From: Capra hircus | Lineage: Eukaryota > Chordata > Mammalia > Artiodactyla > Bovidae | DNA: 64,000 bases | NCBI RefSeq assembly: GCF_001704415.2 | Contig: NC_030819.1 | Location: 32,916,575 to 32,980,574 of the forward strand | Direction: 5' to 3' | In this document: positions 32,527 to 44,053 of the stretch, in pieces | How positions within the stretch are numbered: position 1 is the first letter of the stretch | Layout of the letters: every line of letters begins with the position of its first letter | The notes under the pieces: generated by a model | Told to the model about the DNA's origin: nothing | The model's database searches: none | What the model saw: the letters and a program-made list of their open reading frames with translations, nothing else | Position numbers and translations under genes: made by a program

Positions 32527-33818
32527 GATAATTGCTTTATAGAATTTTGTTGTTTTCTGTCAAACCTCAACATGAATCAGCCATAGGTATACATATATCC
32601 CGTCCCTTTTGAACGTCTTTCCCATCTCCCTCCCCATCCCACTCCTCTAGGTTGATACAGAGCCCCTGTTTGAGTTTCCTGAGCAAATTCCCGTTGGCTA
32701 TCTATTTCACATATGGTAATGTAAGCTTCCATGTTACTCTCTCCATGCATCTCATCCTCTCCTCCTTTTCCCCACATGCATAAGTCTGTTCTCTATGTCT
32801 ATTTCTCCAGTGCTGCCCTGTAAATAAATTCATTAAGACCATTTTTCTGTATTCTGTATACATGCATTTGAATGTGATATTTATCTTTCTCTTTCTGACT
32901 TACTTCACTCTGTATAATAGGTTCTAGGTTCATCTACCTCATTAGAACTGACTCAAATGTGTTCCTTTTTATAGCTGAGTAATATTCCACTGTGTATATG
33001 TACTACAACTTCCTTATCCATTCATCTGTTGATGGACATCTAGGTTGCTTCCATGTTCTAGCTATTGTAAACAGTGCTGCAATGAACAATGGGATACATG
33101 TGTTTCTTTCAATTTTGGTTTCCTCGGGGTATATGCCTAGGAGTGGGATTGCTGGGTCATATGGTGGTGTTATTCCTAGGTTTTTAAGGAATCTCCATAC
33201 CGTCTTCCATAGTGGCTGTATCAATTTACATTCCTACCAACAGTGCAAGACTGTTCCCTTTTCTCCACACCCTCTCCAGCACTTATTGTTTGTAGACTTT
33301 TTGGTAATGGCCATTCTGACTGGTGTGAGCTGATATCTCATTGCGGTTTTGATTTGCATATCTCTAATAATGAGCGATGTTGAGCACCTTTTCAGGTGTT
33401 TGTTAGCCATCTGTATGTCTTCTCTGCAGAAATGTCTGTTTAGATCTTTTTCCCACTTTTTGATTGGGTTGTTTGTTTTTCTGGGATTGAGTTGTATGAG
33501 CTGCTTGTATATTTTGGAAATTAATCTTTTGTCAGTTGTTTCCTTTGCTATTATTTTCTCCCATTCTGAGGGTTGTCTTTTCACCTCGCTTATAGCTTCC
33601 TTTGCTGTGCAAAAGCTTTTAAGTTTAATCAGGTCCCACTTGTTTACTTTTGCTTTTATTTCCATTACTCTAGGAGATGGGTCATAGAGGATCTTACTTT
33701 GATTTATGTCATCGAGTGTACTGCCTGTTTTCTTCTAAGAGTTTTATAGTTTCTGGTCTTACGTTTAAATCTTTAATCCATTTTGAGTTTATCTTTGTGG
33801 GTGGTGTTAGGAAGTGTA
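32499..33818 (-). mobile_element. Young ruminant L1, 5'-truncated
   Basis: Contains the L1 3' UTR and C-terminal end of ORF2. Minus-strand frames of 143 codons (33665-33234) and 73 codons (33224-33003) both translate as the ORF2p C-terminus (DLIKLKSFCTAKEA, RMAITKKSTNNKCWRGCGEK, PLLGIYPEE, WKQPRCPSTDEWI), separated by a break near 33230. The 3' UTR includes a C-rich tract (32621-32640) that is G-rich on the L1 sense strand. No poly(A) tail is preserved at the left edge, and no clear target-site duplication is visible. Confidence 0.92.
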
Positions 33819-34240
33819 TAAAATCAATTGCATAGGAATTTAGAAAGACCCTAACATAAGATGTTTTCTGAATTTAAGCAAAATTATTATAGAAAAACCT
33901 TTTTATTTTTGACTTCAGATGCATAGAAGAAAGAGATTTTTGTGCAGGAAAAGTAAATTCATTGCAATATTTTCAGAAAAGAAAAATAAAATGTAGCTGC
34001 ACCAGGCATAGCACAAGTCTTAGATAGAATGGCTTACTGTTGGTCATCTGTGGGTCTTTTATATGTCTAGTTTCTTCTACAAGACATTCTAACTCATTGT
34101 TCCAAAATTTAGCTTCTAAACCACTCTTTTTGTTCTGCTCCTCATTCCTTATCCCATTTCTCAGGACTCTCTTTGCTATAAATGTTATGGCCCAAATTAC
34201 TATTTTGTTTCCTCTTAGTGTTTATATCAGCTTATACCCA
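33819..34240. other. Non-genic stretch
   Basis: AT-rich, with no frame or element I can support. Confidence 0.5.
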
Positions 34241-35300
34241 TTCCCTCAGTGAATCATCAAATATTTATCAAAAATCTACCATGTACCAGGAGCTGTTCTA
34301 GGTTTAGAGCTACAGATTTGGACAAAACAGTTAAGAAAGAGTCATACTAATAAATATATAGCATAATATCAGAAAGTGATAAAGCTGAAAACAAATAATT
34401 AGCATAAGGGAATAGAAAGTTAAGTGGTAGAGAAACTCTCTTAGAAAATGTTGTAGGGAAGTGCTGTCAAAGGAAAAGACATGGGAAGGAGACTTTAGTG
34501 ATGCTAGGGATCGAGGGAATCAAAAATCTTGGGGTAGCAAATTTCAATATGGAAGATTAGAGGATGGTTAGCAAGAGGAAGGCCCCAAAAGATAACTTAT
34601 AAAATAGATAACTAATGAGAACTTACTATACAACACAGGGGAAGAAAAAGAAGGTACAATCTATTTACAGGACATATATTTAACTTTAAAAGTGCATTCC
34701 AATATACAGTAAGTACAGACAAATACTGTTTGATTCCACTTACATAGGGTATCTAGAATAGTGAAATTCATAGTCAGAAAGTACATCTGTAGATCCCAGG
34801 GGACAAGGTTGGAGTGAGGGGGGAATGGGGACTTATTGTTTAATGGAGACAGAGTTTCAGTTTAGGAAAGTGAAAAATTCAGGAGATGGATGATGGTGAG
34901 AGTTGAACAATATGAATGTACTTAGTGCCACTGAACTGTACAGTTAAACAGGGTTAAAATGGATGTTTTCTATTTTGTGATTTCTATTACAATAAGAAAA
35001 TGTTTTTAATTTAAAAAAAAAGAGTAAGGCCCCAAAGAAGGATTAAGTTAGGCTTGTTCAAGGATGGCAAGGAGGTCAGTGTGGTCAGTGGAGTTGGGCA
35101 GGAGGGTGAAAAAGAAGGTTGGAAGCTTACCAGCACAGATCATTTAGGTCCCTTTAAGCAGTAGCAAGGAGTTAGGAATTTATTTGGCTTTATCTTCCAA
35201 ATTATATTTGGAAATATATTTGGACTTCATTTAGTTACTGGAAGACACTGGAAAGTCTTCAGGAGGGGAACAACAATTTGAACTGACTTGGGTCTATATT
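34241..35300 (+). mobile_element. L2-like LINE remnant, split by an L1 insertion
   Basis: Left part 34241-34573: ATCAAATATTTATCAAAAAT, CCATGTACCAGGAGCTGTTC, TAGAGCTACAGATTTGGACA. Right part 35037-35300: AAGGATGGCAAGGAGGTCAG, GAGTTAGGAATTTATTTGGC, CTGGAAGACACTGGAAAGTC. The order fits an old L2-type 3' region. Assignment is from memory and diverged. Confidence 0.45.
34590..35020 (+). mobile_element. L1 3' end inserted with target-site duplication
   Basis: AAATACTGTTTGATTCCACT, GGGACTTATTGTTTAATGGA, GTACTTAGTGCCACTGAACT, then an A-rich tail at 35011-35020. The first ~55 bases (AGATAACTAATGAGAACTTA) look like a different L1 3' UTR segment. A 16-base duplication with one mismatch flanks the insertion: AGAGGAAGGCCCCAAA (34574-34589) and AGAGTAAGGCCCCAAA (35021-35036). 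Confidence 0.8.
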
Positions 35301-36000
35301 TTGGTCTCCCTGGCTGGGTGTGGGAAACTGACTGCAGGGGCAGAGAGAGAACAGGAAGACTCTGCAGATCAGCCCTGTCTCTCCTGGTCACACAGCCATG
35401 GATGTTTCCCAGATGTGGCTCCAACACTCACTCTCTGGCCACCGGAAATCACAGCCTCCTGGGTCACCTCTCCTGCCTGGCTCAACCCAAGACCGCCAGC
35501 ATCCTCTGCTTCATCAGGACACTCCTCAGCCAGTCCCTGCTACTGAGGGGGCAATTCACAGCCAATTTATACTTTCAGGAATACAGTCTAGAGCTGCCCC
35601 TTTTACCCCAAAAAATGCCACCCAGGCACTGGAATATACTAAAATTTTTGCTTATTTCTTACATTTGACAGTCCTTGTTTTTCAGTAAGCTGAAAATTTA
35701 AAGCTGGCCAAAGTCTAAACCACTCAAGCTCAGTGAGCATGCATATAAAAACAATTTTGTTCTAGTATCACTTTTAGAAAAAAGTTTAAATAAAGCAAAT
35801 GCTCTGTCCTAAACTTCTACATCAAACAACCTCAATAGTTGCACAAGCCCCATAGAAAATGGAGCCATCAGTTCCTGAAAAGTCTTGGAATGGTGCCTTA
35901 TCCATAGTTTGAAATGATAGAAACATTCCAATCAGTTTTGCACGGGTCAAAGAAAACCATGTTTCTGCAAACATGTTCCAACATCATGTCCCTTATTTAT
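35301..36000. other. Non-genic, GC-richer stretch with overlapping chance frames
   Basis: 35301-35690 is less AT-rich and has three overlapping plus-strand frames (126, 81 and 96 codons) in different phases. When several phases are open together, composition is the likelier cause than coding. No domain is recognised. Confidence 0.45.
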
Positions 36001-37060
36001 TTACAATGCCAGATATGAGCAGGCTTCTCGTGCTGGTGGAATGCAGCTGACCTGGAAACATTTCTGGCTGTTCAGTTACACTTTGAAGTTGTTAAAATTT
36101 TCCAGAGTAAATATCTCAAATTTCTGATAACACGAGGTACATTATGTACAGCAAACGCACTAGGTTAAAACAGAGTCAAGCTCCTGGAAACAAGGTGGCA
36201 GTGTTCAGTTCTAAAAACTACTCCCATTATCCCTACTGGAAACGGGGTGGGGGAGGGGGAAGCTTTGAAATCAGGATAAGGTTCCTCATGACTTTCCTTG
36301 TGAACAGGGGCCTTAGATCAGCCTGCAATGGGCATGAGAGAGATTCACGTTGGCCCAGTGGGATAAATAATGAAACACAATGCATAATTGTCAGTAAGTT
36401 CTTAGAACCTTCTCAGACCCAAGCCAGCATGCAGAATGCATTCCCCCCAGGCTCCACAGGGTCACGAGGGAGGTAACCAAGTGCTGGGATGAGTAAATAG
36501 ACACGATTGTACAGAGCTCCTGTCATTATAACAACCCTCTGGAAAAACGGGAATTCCATTTTGCACAGCTGCCTTCCTGACTCCGTTGGCAAAGAATAAA
36601 TGGTCTGTGCAAACAGCAATCCTGAGCAGGCCAATTTAGCTCCTCATTCTACAGTTCAACCACAGAACTGGCTGCAGAATTAACTTTGGAAATCAATACT
36701 CTTTATTCTCATTTACCTGAACATGTATATTCCAGTCATAAGAAGAATGCTTCATGAAATGCAATATTTACAAAAGAGAAGTAATGTCACCGAACATCCA
36801 ATTATGTTACAGTTATAGAATTAGCAGGACCCTGGTACCAGGGGGTGGAAATGGAGCTGTGGTTCTTATGAGACAGGTGTCAAACTCTACAACTTTAGGG
36901 ACCAGTGAGGTGTGCTTCACAATACCAAAGGCTGAGCTAACTCTAAGGATGTCCCAAATGGTGGAGGGGTGAGTCCAAACTGTTTCCTGTTACACCTGCT
37001 CAACTACAAGGGCAATCAGGGGCTGACCAAACAAAAAATAAATACTGTCATTTCCCAAAG
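36001..37060. other. Non-repetitive stretch, possible conserved non-coding DNA
   Basis: About 1 kb with no recognised repeat, less AT-rich than the surroundings, in a window where most neighbouring kilobases carry repeats. Short frames (36144-36476 plus, 110 codons) show no domain. A repeat-poor gap can reflect constraint, but no motif here proves it. Confidence 0.35.
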
Positions 37061-37309
37061 TGCCTAACTTTTTTCAGGATCGGTTCGCGATTTTGTTCCT
37101 ATTACGTCAGTTGACACAGCACAAGCCCCGGAGGCAGAAGACGTGAGTATGGCCCCGACTTCCCAAGGACTAGCTAAGTATGTGGGCAAAGGCCTCAGGT
37201 AATTGCCTGATTTAAGGTCTTTCTTCCGGCCACCCCCATCCCTTAGCATGAGCTCTTTTTATATCCCTCATAGCACTTAATAAAACTTTTCATTCGTTTT
37301 CTTTTTAAC

Positions 37310-37612
37310 TTTTGATTTATTTTTGGCTGTGCTGAGTCTTCATGCTTTGCAGGCTTTTCTCTAGTTGAGGCGAGCAGGGGCTACTGTCTAGTTGCGGTGC
37401 ACAGGCTTCTCATTGTGGTGGTTTCTCTTGTGGAGCACAGGCTCCAGGGCACACAGGGCTTCAATAATTGGGGCCCCTAGGCTCTGGGGAAGAGGCTCAA
37501 TAGTTGTGGTGCACAGGCTTAGCTGCTCCTCGGAATGTGGGATCTTCCCAGTTCAGGGATCGAACCCATGTCTCCTGCATTGGCAGGCAGATTCTTTACC
37601 ACTAAGCCACCT
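37310..37612 (-). mobile_element. CHR-2 SINE
   Basis: Reverse complement of the CHR-2 body: TTTATTTTTGGCTGTGCTGA, CTAGTTGCGGTGCACAGGCT, CTCAATAGTTGTGGTGCACA, GGGATCTTCCCAGTTCAGGG, B-box-like GGGATCGAACCC and the head TTCTTTACCACTAAGCCACC. Confidence 0.9.
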
Positions 37613-37790
37613 ATTTTTATGTTCTTATTTATTTACTGACTCTACCACAACTACACAAATTACATAAGGGCAGAAAACAAGTCTGTCACATTCTACTTTC
37701 TACCTCCCAGGACTTTGCTCCTGTCTGGGAGCAAAGTCAAAATAAACATTTAATAAATGCTGAAGAAATCAGTCTTTGAATTACTTTTTC
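37613..37790 (-). mobile_element. Probable L2 LINE 3' end
   Basis: TAAGGGCAGAAAACAAGTCT, CTACCTCCCAGGACTTTGC and AATAAACATTTAATAAATGC (37741) follow the order of the L2 terminus. It contains a perfect 11-bp hairpin at 37711-37738. Confidence 0.5.
37711..37738. repeat. Perfect 11-bp hairpin
   Basis: GACTTTGCTCC (37711-37721) and its exact reverse complement GGAGCAAAGTC (37728-37738) flank the loop TGTCTG. No T run follows. It lies inside an L2-like remnant. Confidence 0.9.
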
Positions 37791-37939
37791 TCAACTGTGA
37801 ATTGGGGGGAATACTATCACCTTCCTAAGACCCTTTTAATATCAAATGAGATTATACATTAAAGCTTTTTATGAGTAAATGCATAATTAAAATTAGCTAT
37901 TGTTACTGTTTACTCCACCTAAGGCCTTTTAGCTCCAGA

Positions 37940-38050
37940 GAGAAGAGTACTCTTGCCTGGGAAATCCCATGGACAGAGAAGCCTGGCAGGCCACAGTCCA
38001 TGGGGTCCCAAAGAGTCATCCACAACTTAGTGACTAAACAACAGCAACAA
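37940..38050 (+). mobile_element. Bov-A-type monomer with CAA-like tail
   Basis: TACTCTTGCCTGGGAAATCC, CATGGACAGAGAAGCCTGGC, GGGGTCCCAAAGAGTCATCC, then ACTAAACAACAGCAACAA. It is the tail part of an older Bov-tA/Bov-A element. Confidence 0.85.
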
Positions 38051-38784
38051 TAATACCATTTAGAAGACAACCTTTCATCTGAGTTCAAATACAATTATTC
38101 ATTACCTGAGAGGATAAACTTAAACTGTTTATGGTACACTATGTTTTTGTCTCACATTTATAAGAAAATGCGTTTGAACTCCATTTTTGTTGGGAGTAAG
38201 ATGTTAAACTTTAATTCAGAATCTCTTTAGAAAGGAAAGACATTAAAAATATAAACCAGGATTTTTAAGCCACAGTCGCTAGTGGAGGGACTATTTAGAG
38301 AATTTCCTAAGAGTCTTGAATAAAGCATGTCATCCAAAAAAATCTTTGCTGTCCCTTTGGGAATTCCAACTATTTAGGGTTACATAATATTACTCCAATG
38401 CATATGTAGCTTACTGCTAGTCAACTGCACAAATGTCATCATTTCCACTAGACAGATTCTCAGAAACAAGCATAAATATCAGAGATAGAAAAATAATTTT
38501 ATTGCTGTAAAAAGCCCCAGCCAGATCCCTGCTTATCTATGTTGAAAGACCAGTTGCATAGAAGAAGTTCCAGTTTATATTTTTAGGAGACTATGAGAAA
38601 AGCATCCAAAAGGACATCAATGGGACATTTCTCCCATGTTTTTATTTAAAATTGGCTTTTCATTGCTTCAGAATTTAGCCATTTTGTGCTTTCTAAATAA
38701 TATTTTGAGAAATAAATAATAAGATTAGTCATATTTTGTCATTAAAATCAAGTTTAGATCAATTCAATTCATTCAAAGGACACA
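38051..38784. other. Non-genic stretch
   Basis: AT-rich, with no frame or element I can support. Confidence 0.5.
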
Positions 38785-38798
38785 TTGATTAAGTACTT

Positions 38799-39011
38799 TG
38801 TTTTGTTGTTGAGTTACTGAGCCATGCCCAACTCTTTTGTGACCCCCATGGATGGTAACCCACCAGGCTCCTCTGTCCATGAGATTTCCCAGGCAAGAAT
38901 ATTAGAGTGGGTTTCCATTTCCTTGTCCAGAAGATCTTCCTGATCCAGGGATTGAACCTCCATCTCCTGCATTGCAGGCTGGTTCTTTACCACTGAGCCA
39001 CCTGGGAAGCC
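38799..39011 (-). mobile_element. Bov-tA SINE with target-site duplication
   Basis: GTTTTGTTGTTGAGTTACTG tail, CCCACCAGGCTCCTCTGTCC, GATCTTCCTGATCCAGGGAT, then head ACTGAGCCACCTGGGAAGCC. A 13-base duplication with one mismatch is at 38786-38798 and 39012-39024. Confidence 0.92.
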
Positions 39012-39129
39012 TGATTAAGCACTTATTGCGTGTTAATTTAAGCATTGCTGTGGACACAGCATAGCACAAAGAAGCTCTCAGTGTACCAGGGAAAAACCTG
39101 GGTACATGATGTTGGACATGAAACATTAG

Positions 39130-39248
39130 AAGCAGGAAATGGCAACCCACTCCAGTATTCTTGCCTGGAAAATTCCATGAACAGAGGAACCTGACCAGCT
39201 ACAACCCATGAGGTCACAGACAGGCAGACGTGACTGAGAGGGACAGAA
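39130..39248 (+). mobile_element. Bov-A monomer fragment
   Basis: GCAGGAAATGGCAACCCACT, CCAGTATTCTTGCCTGGAAA, ATTCCATGAACAGAGGAACC, then GTGACTGAGAGGGAC. It lacks a tRNA-like head. Confidence 0.85.
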
Positions 39249-39304
39249 TGCTTTAAGGGGCCAGAGGAGGAGTGCTCCTTCAGTACCACTCAACTAAGTA
39301 GGTC

Positions 39305-40838
39305 AGTTCAGTTCAGTTCAATTCAGTCACTCAGTTGTGTCCAACTCTTTGCGACCCCATGAACCGCAGCACACAGGCCTCCCTGTCTATCACCAACTCC
39401 CGGAGTCTACCCAAACCCATGTCCATTAAGTCGGTGCTGCCATCCAACCATCTCATCCTCTGTCATCCCCTTCTCCTCCTGCCCTCAATCTTTCCCAGCA
39501 TCAGGGTATTTTCAAATGAGTCAGCTCTTCACATCAGGTGGCCAAAGTATTGGAGTTTCAGCTTCAATATCAGTCCTTCCAATGAACACCCAGGACTGAT
39601 CTCCTTTAGAATGGACTGGTTGGATCCCCTTGCAGTCCTAGGGACTCTCAAGAGTCTTCTCCAGCACCACAGTTCAAAACCATCAGCTCTTCGGTGCTCA
39701 GCTTTCTTCACGGTCCAACTCTCACATCCATACATGACCGCTGGAAAAACCATAGCCTTGACTAGACGGACCTTTGTTGGTAAAGTAATGTCTCTGCTTT
39801 TTAATATGCTGTCCAGGTTGGTCATAACTTTCCTTCCAAGAAGTAAGTGTATTTTAATTTCACGGCTGCAATCACCATCTGCAGTGATTTTGGAGCCCCC
39901 CAAAATAAAGTCAGCCATTGTTTCCACTGTTTCCCCATCTATTTCCCATGAAGTGATGGGACCAGATGCCATGATCTTCATTTTCTGAATGCTGGGCTTT
40001 AAGCCAACTTTTTCACTTTCCTCTTTCAGTTTCATCAAGAGGCTCTTTAGTTCTTCTTCACTTTCTGCCATAAGGGTGGTGTCATCTGAATATCTGAGGT
40101 GATTGATATTTCTCCCGGCAATCTTGACTCCAGCTTGTGCTTCATCCAGCCCAGCGTTTCTCATGAGGTACTCTGCATGTAAGTTAAATAAGCAGGGTGA
40201 CAACATACAGCCTTGACGTACTCCTTTTCCTATTTGGAACCAGTCTGTTGTTCCATGTCCAGTTCTAACTGTTGCTTCCTGACCTGCATACTGATTTCTC
40301 AAGAGGCAGGTCAGGCGGTCTGGTATTCCCATCTCTCTCAGAATTTTCCACAGTTTATTGTCATCTACATAGTCAAAGGCTTTGGCATAGTCAATAAAGC
40401 AGAAATAGATGTTTTTCTGGAACTCTCTTGCTTTTTCCATGATCCAGCAGATGTTGGCAATTTGATCTCTGGTTCCTCTGCCTTTTCTAAAACCAGCTTA
40501 ATCATCAGGAAGTTTACAGTTCACATATTGCTGAAGCCTGGCTTGGAGAATTTTGAGCATTATTTTACTAGCGAGTGAGATGAGTGCAATTGTGCAGTAG
40601 TTTGAGCATCCTTTGGCATTACCTTTCTCTGGGATTGGAATGAAAACTGACCTTTTCCAGTCCTGTGGCCACTGCTGAATTTTCCAAATTTGCTGGCATA
40701 GTGAGTGCAGCACTTTCACAGTGTCATCTTTCAGGATTTGAAATAGCTGAGCTGGAATTCCATCACCTCCACTAGCTTTGTTCGTAGTGATGCTTCCTAA
40801 AGCCCATTCAACTTCACATTCCAGGATGTCTGGCTCAA
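39305..40838 (-). mobile_element. BovB LINE with a 303-codon RT frame
   Basis: 3' tail at 39305-39328, 5' truncation near 40838. A 303-codon frame (40440 down to 39529) runs from RT motif A (CFIDYAKAFD) through GTTDWFQIGKGVRQGCMLSPC to the C-terminal region. The catalytic box reads YSDD. An upstream frame (40719-40498) carries RT N-terminal sequence (WPQDWKRSVFIPIP) in another phase, and a stop near 40499-40501 separates them. The 5' endonuclease is missing. Signature EAQ...NHLRYSDD, shared with the copy at 53905-54887. Confidence 0.95.
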
Positions 40839-42000
40839 TGAAACTAAGCAGGTCAAGGAGTAATTAATTCCTGCATCAAGTGCATCACTCTTGCATCCTG
40901 TAGAGTGAATTCTAACCAAGCCTAGACAGTTGTTACAATCAAGCAGTCCCATTACTTTCTCTAGCAAAGCCTTTCTTGATTACCTTTCAAGAATCCACTG
41001 TTAATATTTACATCTTTGCAGTTCCCCTTCTCATGTCTTTCTTACCTGTATAATAATTCCAGGCACAATATTTTCAACATTTGCCTACCAGTAATCTGAA
41101 TAGAATAACCTTTCTCAAAAGGGTCTAACCAGAACTCATCTGGGGAGGAAATTTTTAATTTCCTTCACTTTTTTGATTGTTACTTAGGTTTATGGAACCT
41201 GTAGGACAAATTCAAAGGTTTCTGGAGATCTGGGCAATAACAGAATTACATTTATTAAGTCTTCATGCAGTACTCTTGTCATTTTTGTGTCTGTCTTCTT
41301 TCCATATTTAACTGTTTTCTTCTTCTGATATAAGCATTATTACTTTGTCAACTCCAAAACTATAAAGTTCTCAGGCATTTCTTAATTTCCTCAATAAATG
41401 ATTAATTTAAATGAAACATGAAAAGAGTCCTTTTAACCTAATGCTCATTCTTACCCCTAAGGCCAAAAATTAGATCAAAATACTCTGACTCTTTCTGCTT
41501 TGCACAGCTGTAGTTACTGGGATGAAACTGAGAAGAAGTAGCCAGTGATCTGGGCTGTGAAATTCTGGGCAGTCTAGTGAAGACTCCAGGAGGACTTGAG
41601 GAAAAAATAGTAGGCACACCTTTTTTGTGTCTGTGGACATTAGCATGTTTTCAAAGGACAGATTCTCAGAAAGCTATAAGACAAATGAAGAAAGGTTAAG
41701 GATCATCTGACCAGAAGTAATGATATTCACATAATTAAGGGCGCTTAATCATTTATATAGTGACAATGCTTGTCCATCTCTCACCAAGTTCTCCTTTCTC
41801 TTTAAATCCTTATTTATTCTCTCTCTGATTTTAGCCTTTTATCTCTTGATATTCATGAGAGCCAGTCCAGAACTCAAAAAGTTAGGAACTCACCAGGCAC
41901 AGAGAGATTAACAAACTGGTATCACTTTCAAGTCCGATGGAGGATGATAGAAAAGACAGTTATGAGGGGAGCTGGATTGTCCATGCTCTTATTGTCTTCC
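40839..42000. other. Non-genic stretch, possible L2 traces
   Basis: 40930-41080 (AGCAAAGCCTTTCTTGATTA, CAGTTCCCCTTCTCATGTCT) recalls reverse L2 text but is weak. The rest is AT-rich without features. Confidence 0.4.
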
Positions 42001-42209
42001 TCAGTTCAGTTCAGTTCAGTCACTCAGTTGTGTCCGACTCTTTGCAACCCCATGAATCGCAGCATGCCAGGCCTCCCTGTCCATCACCAACTCCCGGAGC
42101 TCACTCAGACTCACATCCATCGAGTCAGTGATGCCATCTAGCCATCTCATCCTCTGTCGTCCCCTTCTCCTCCTGCCCCCAATCCATCCCATATCCTTGA
42201 CTAGATGGA
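42001..42209 (-). mobile_element. BovB 3' fragment with internal deletion
   Basis: Tail TCAGTTCAGTTCAGTTCAGT, then the C-terminal region to AATCCATCCC at 42190, followed directly by ATATCCTTGACTAGATGGA, which in intact copies lies several hundred bases further 5' (CATAGCCTTGACTAGATGGA). Two separated BovB segments are therefore fused. Confidence 0.85.
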
Positions 42210-42211
42210 TT

Positions 42212-42423
42212 CAAGGTTTCCCTGGTGGCTCAAAGGTAAAGAATCTGCCTGCCAACACAGAAGATGCAAGAGGCACAGGTTCAGTCCCTGCATTGAAAAG
42301 ATCCCCTGGAGAAGGGAATGGCTACCCACTCCAGTATTCTTGCCTGGAGAAGTCCATGGACAGAGGAGCTTGGTGGACTACAGTCCATGGGGTGGCAAAG
42401 AGTCGGACACACTGAACAACTAA
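42212..42423 (+). mobile_element. Bov-tA SINE
   Basis: GGTTTCCCTGGTGGCTCAAA head, GATCCCCTGGAGAAGGGAAT, CCACTCCAGTATTCTTGCC, GGGGTGGCAAAGAGTCGGAC and ACACTGAACAACTAACACTG. It abuts the deleted BovB. Confidence 0.92.
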
Positions 42424-42715
42424 CACTGTTAGTAATTCAAGATACCTGTGGAGGACCACAACTCTCTCCTAACCTCCACAGTCCCCTCTACTTCCCCAAC
42501 AACTCACTTTGCCATTTGAATATTGTGTTTTGGCTGCAAGCAGCAGGAAATAGGACACCATCTTGAAAATCCACGTCCTACACCACATCTCACTCAAAGT
42601 GCTGACAGCAGATGGGATAAGGAAGTAAGAAGATGGCAGTATTAATATTTGGAAAGCACACTTGAACACAAAGCTTTATATTTACATGAAGCCCTTCCTT
42701 CACAACTCTTACCTT

Positions 42716-43742
42716 CAGTTCAGTTCAGCTCAGTCACTCAGTCATGTCCCACGCTTTGCGACCCCATGAATCAAAGCACGCCAGGCCTCCCTGTTCATCA
42801 CCAATTCCTGGAGTTCATTCAGACTCACGTCCATCGAGTCCGTGATGCCATCCAGCCATCTCATCCTTGGTCGTCCCCTTCTCCTCCTGCCCCAAATCCC
42901 TCCCAGCATCAGAGTCTTTTCTAATGAGTCAACTTTTTGCATGAGGTGGCCAAACTACTGGAGTTTCAGCTTTAGCATCATTCCTTCCAAAGAAATCCCA
43001 GGGCTGATCTCCTTCAGAATGGACTGGTTGGATCTCCTTGCAGTCCAAGGGACTCTCAAGAGTCTTCTCCAACACCACAGTTCAAAAGTGTCAATTCTTC
43101 GGCGCTCAGCCTTCTTCACAGTCCAACTCTCACATCCATACATGACTACTGGAAAAACCATAGCCTTGACTAGATGGACCTTAGTCGGCAAAGTAATGTC
43201 TCTGCTTTTGAATATACTGTCTAGGTTGGTCATAACTTTTCTTCCAAGGAGCAAGCATCTTTTAGTTTCATGGCTGCAGTCACCATCTGCAGTGATTCTG
43301 GAGCCCCCAAAAATAAAGTCTGACACTGTTTCCACTGTTTCCCCATCTATTTCCCATGAAGTGATGGGACCAGGATGCCATGATCTTCGTTTTCTGAATG
43401 TTGAGCTTTAGGCCAACTTTTTCGCTCTCCTCTTTCACTTTCATCAAGAGGCTTTTTAGCTCCTCTTCACTTTCTGCCATAAGGGTGGTGTCATCTGCAT
43501 ACCTGAGGTTATTGATATTTCTCCTGGCAATCTTGATTCCAGCTTGTGTACTCTGCATAGAAGTTAAATAAGCAGGGTGACAATATACAGCCTTGACGTA
43601 CTCCTTTTCCAATTTGGAACCAGTCTGTTGTTCCATGCCCAGTTCTAACTGTTGCTTCCTGACCTGCATACAGATTTCTCAAGAGGCAGGTCAGGTGGTC
43701 TGGTATTCCCATCTTTCAGAATTTTCCAGTTTATTTTGATCC
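42716..43742 (-). mobile_element. BovB LINE 3' third, lightly broken
   Basis: Tail CAGTTCAGTTCAGCTCAGTC at 42717. Truncated after AATTTTCCAGTTTATTTTG. Minus frames 43712-43509, 43669-43280, 43335-42955 and 42942-42742 tile the RT region. An intact YADD box with NNLRYADD signature lies in 43669-43280. About 30 bases are missing near 43548, where the plus text jumps from CCAGCTTGTG to TACTCTGCATAG. Confidence 0.94.
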
Positions 43743-43902
43743 ACTTAGGATGACTCTTTGCTCCAAACCATTGTTGAACATCTTTAGTACTGGTCTAGTC
43801 TCGTTGGTACAATGAAAATGTTCTGTGTTGGTTGCAGTTTATCCCAGTAAGACCTATGTTAGACTTCAATCTACAGTACAATATTAAATTTGTGCTGTTT
43901 TA

Positions 43903-44053
43903 TATGCTTTTTGCTTTTTGTTTGTTTGTTTGTTTGTTTGTTTTGGCCATGCCATGCAGCTTATGGGATCTTAATTCCCCAACCAAGGAATGAACCCAGG
44001 TCCTCACTGGTGAGAACGTGAAGTCCTTACCACTGGACTACCAAGGAACACTC
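43903..44053 (-). mobile_element. CHR-1-like SINE with perfect 17-base target-site duplication
   Basis: A (TTTG)n stretch at about 43917-43945 is the tail on the opposite strand. Then GGCCATGCCATGCAGCTTAT, GGGATCTTAATTCCCCAACC, B-box-like GGAATGAACCC and head CCTTACCACTGGACTACC. The exact 17-base word AAATTTGTGCTGTTTTA flanks it at 43886-43902 and 44054-44070. Confidence 0.95.

Noticed and set aside
35288..35688. Overlapping plus-strand frames of 126, 81 and 96 codons
   Set aside because: Several phases are open at once, as expected from base composition. There is no domain, no start context and no splice signals that I trust.
36244..36259. G-rich string that looks like a G-quadruplex
   Set aside because: It has only three separate G runs, so it does not meet the usual four-run pattern.
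39335..39988. A 217-codon plus-strand frame, with similar ones at 5857-6408, 42842-43411 and 54237-54773
   Set aside because: These are the antisense strand of the BovB RT region. The same antisense frame recurs wherever a BovB copy is well preserved, so it mirrors sense-strand codon composition and is not an extra gene.
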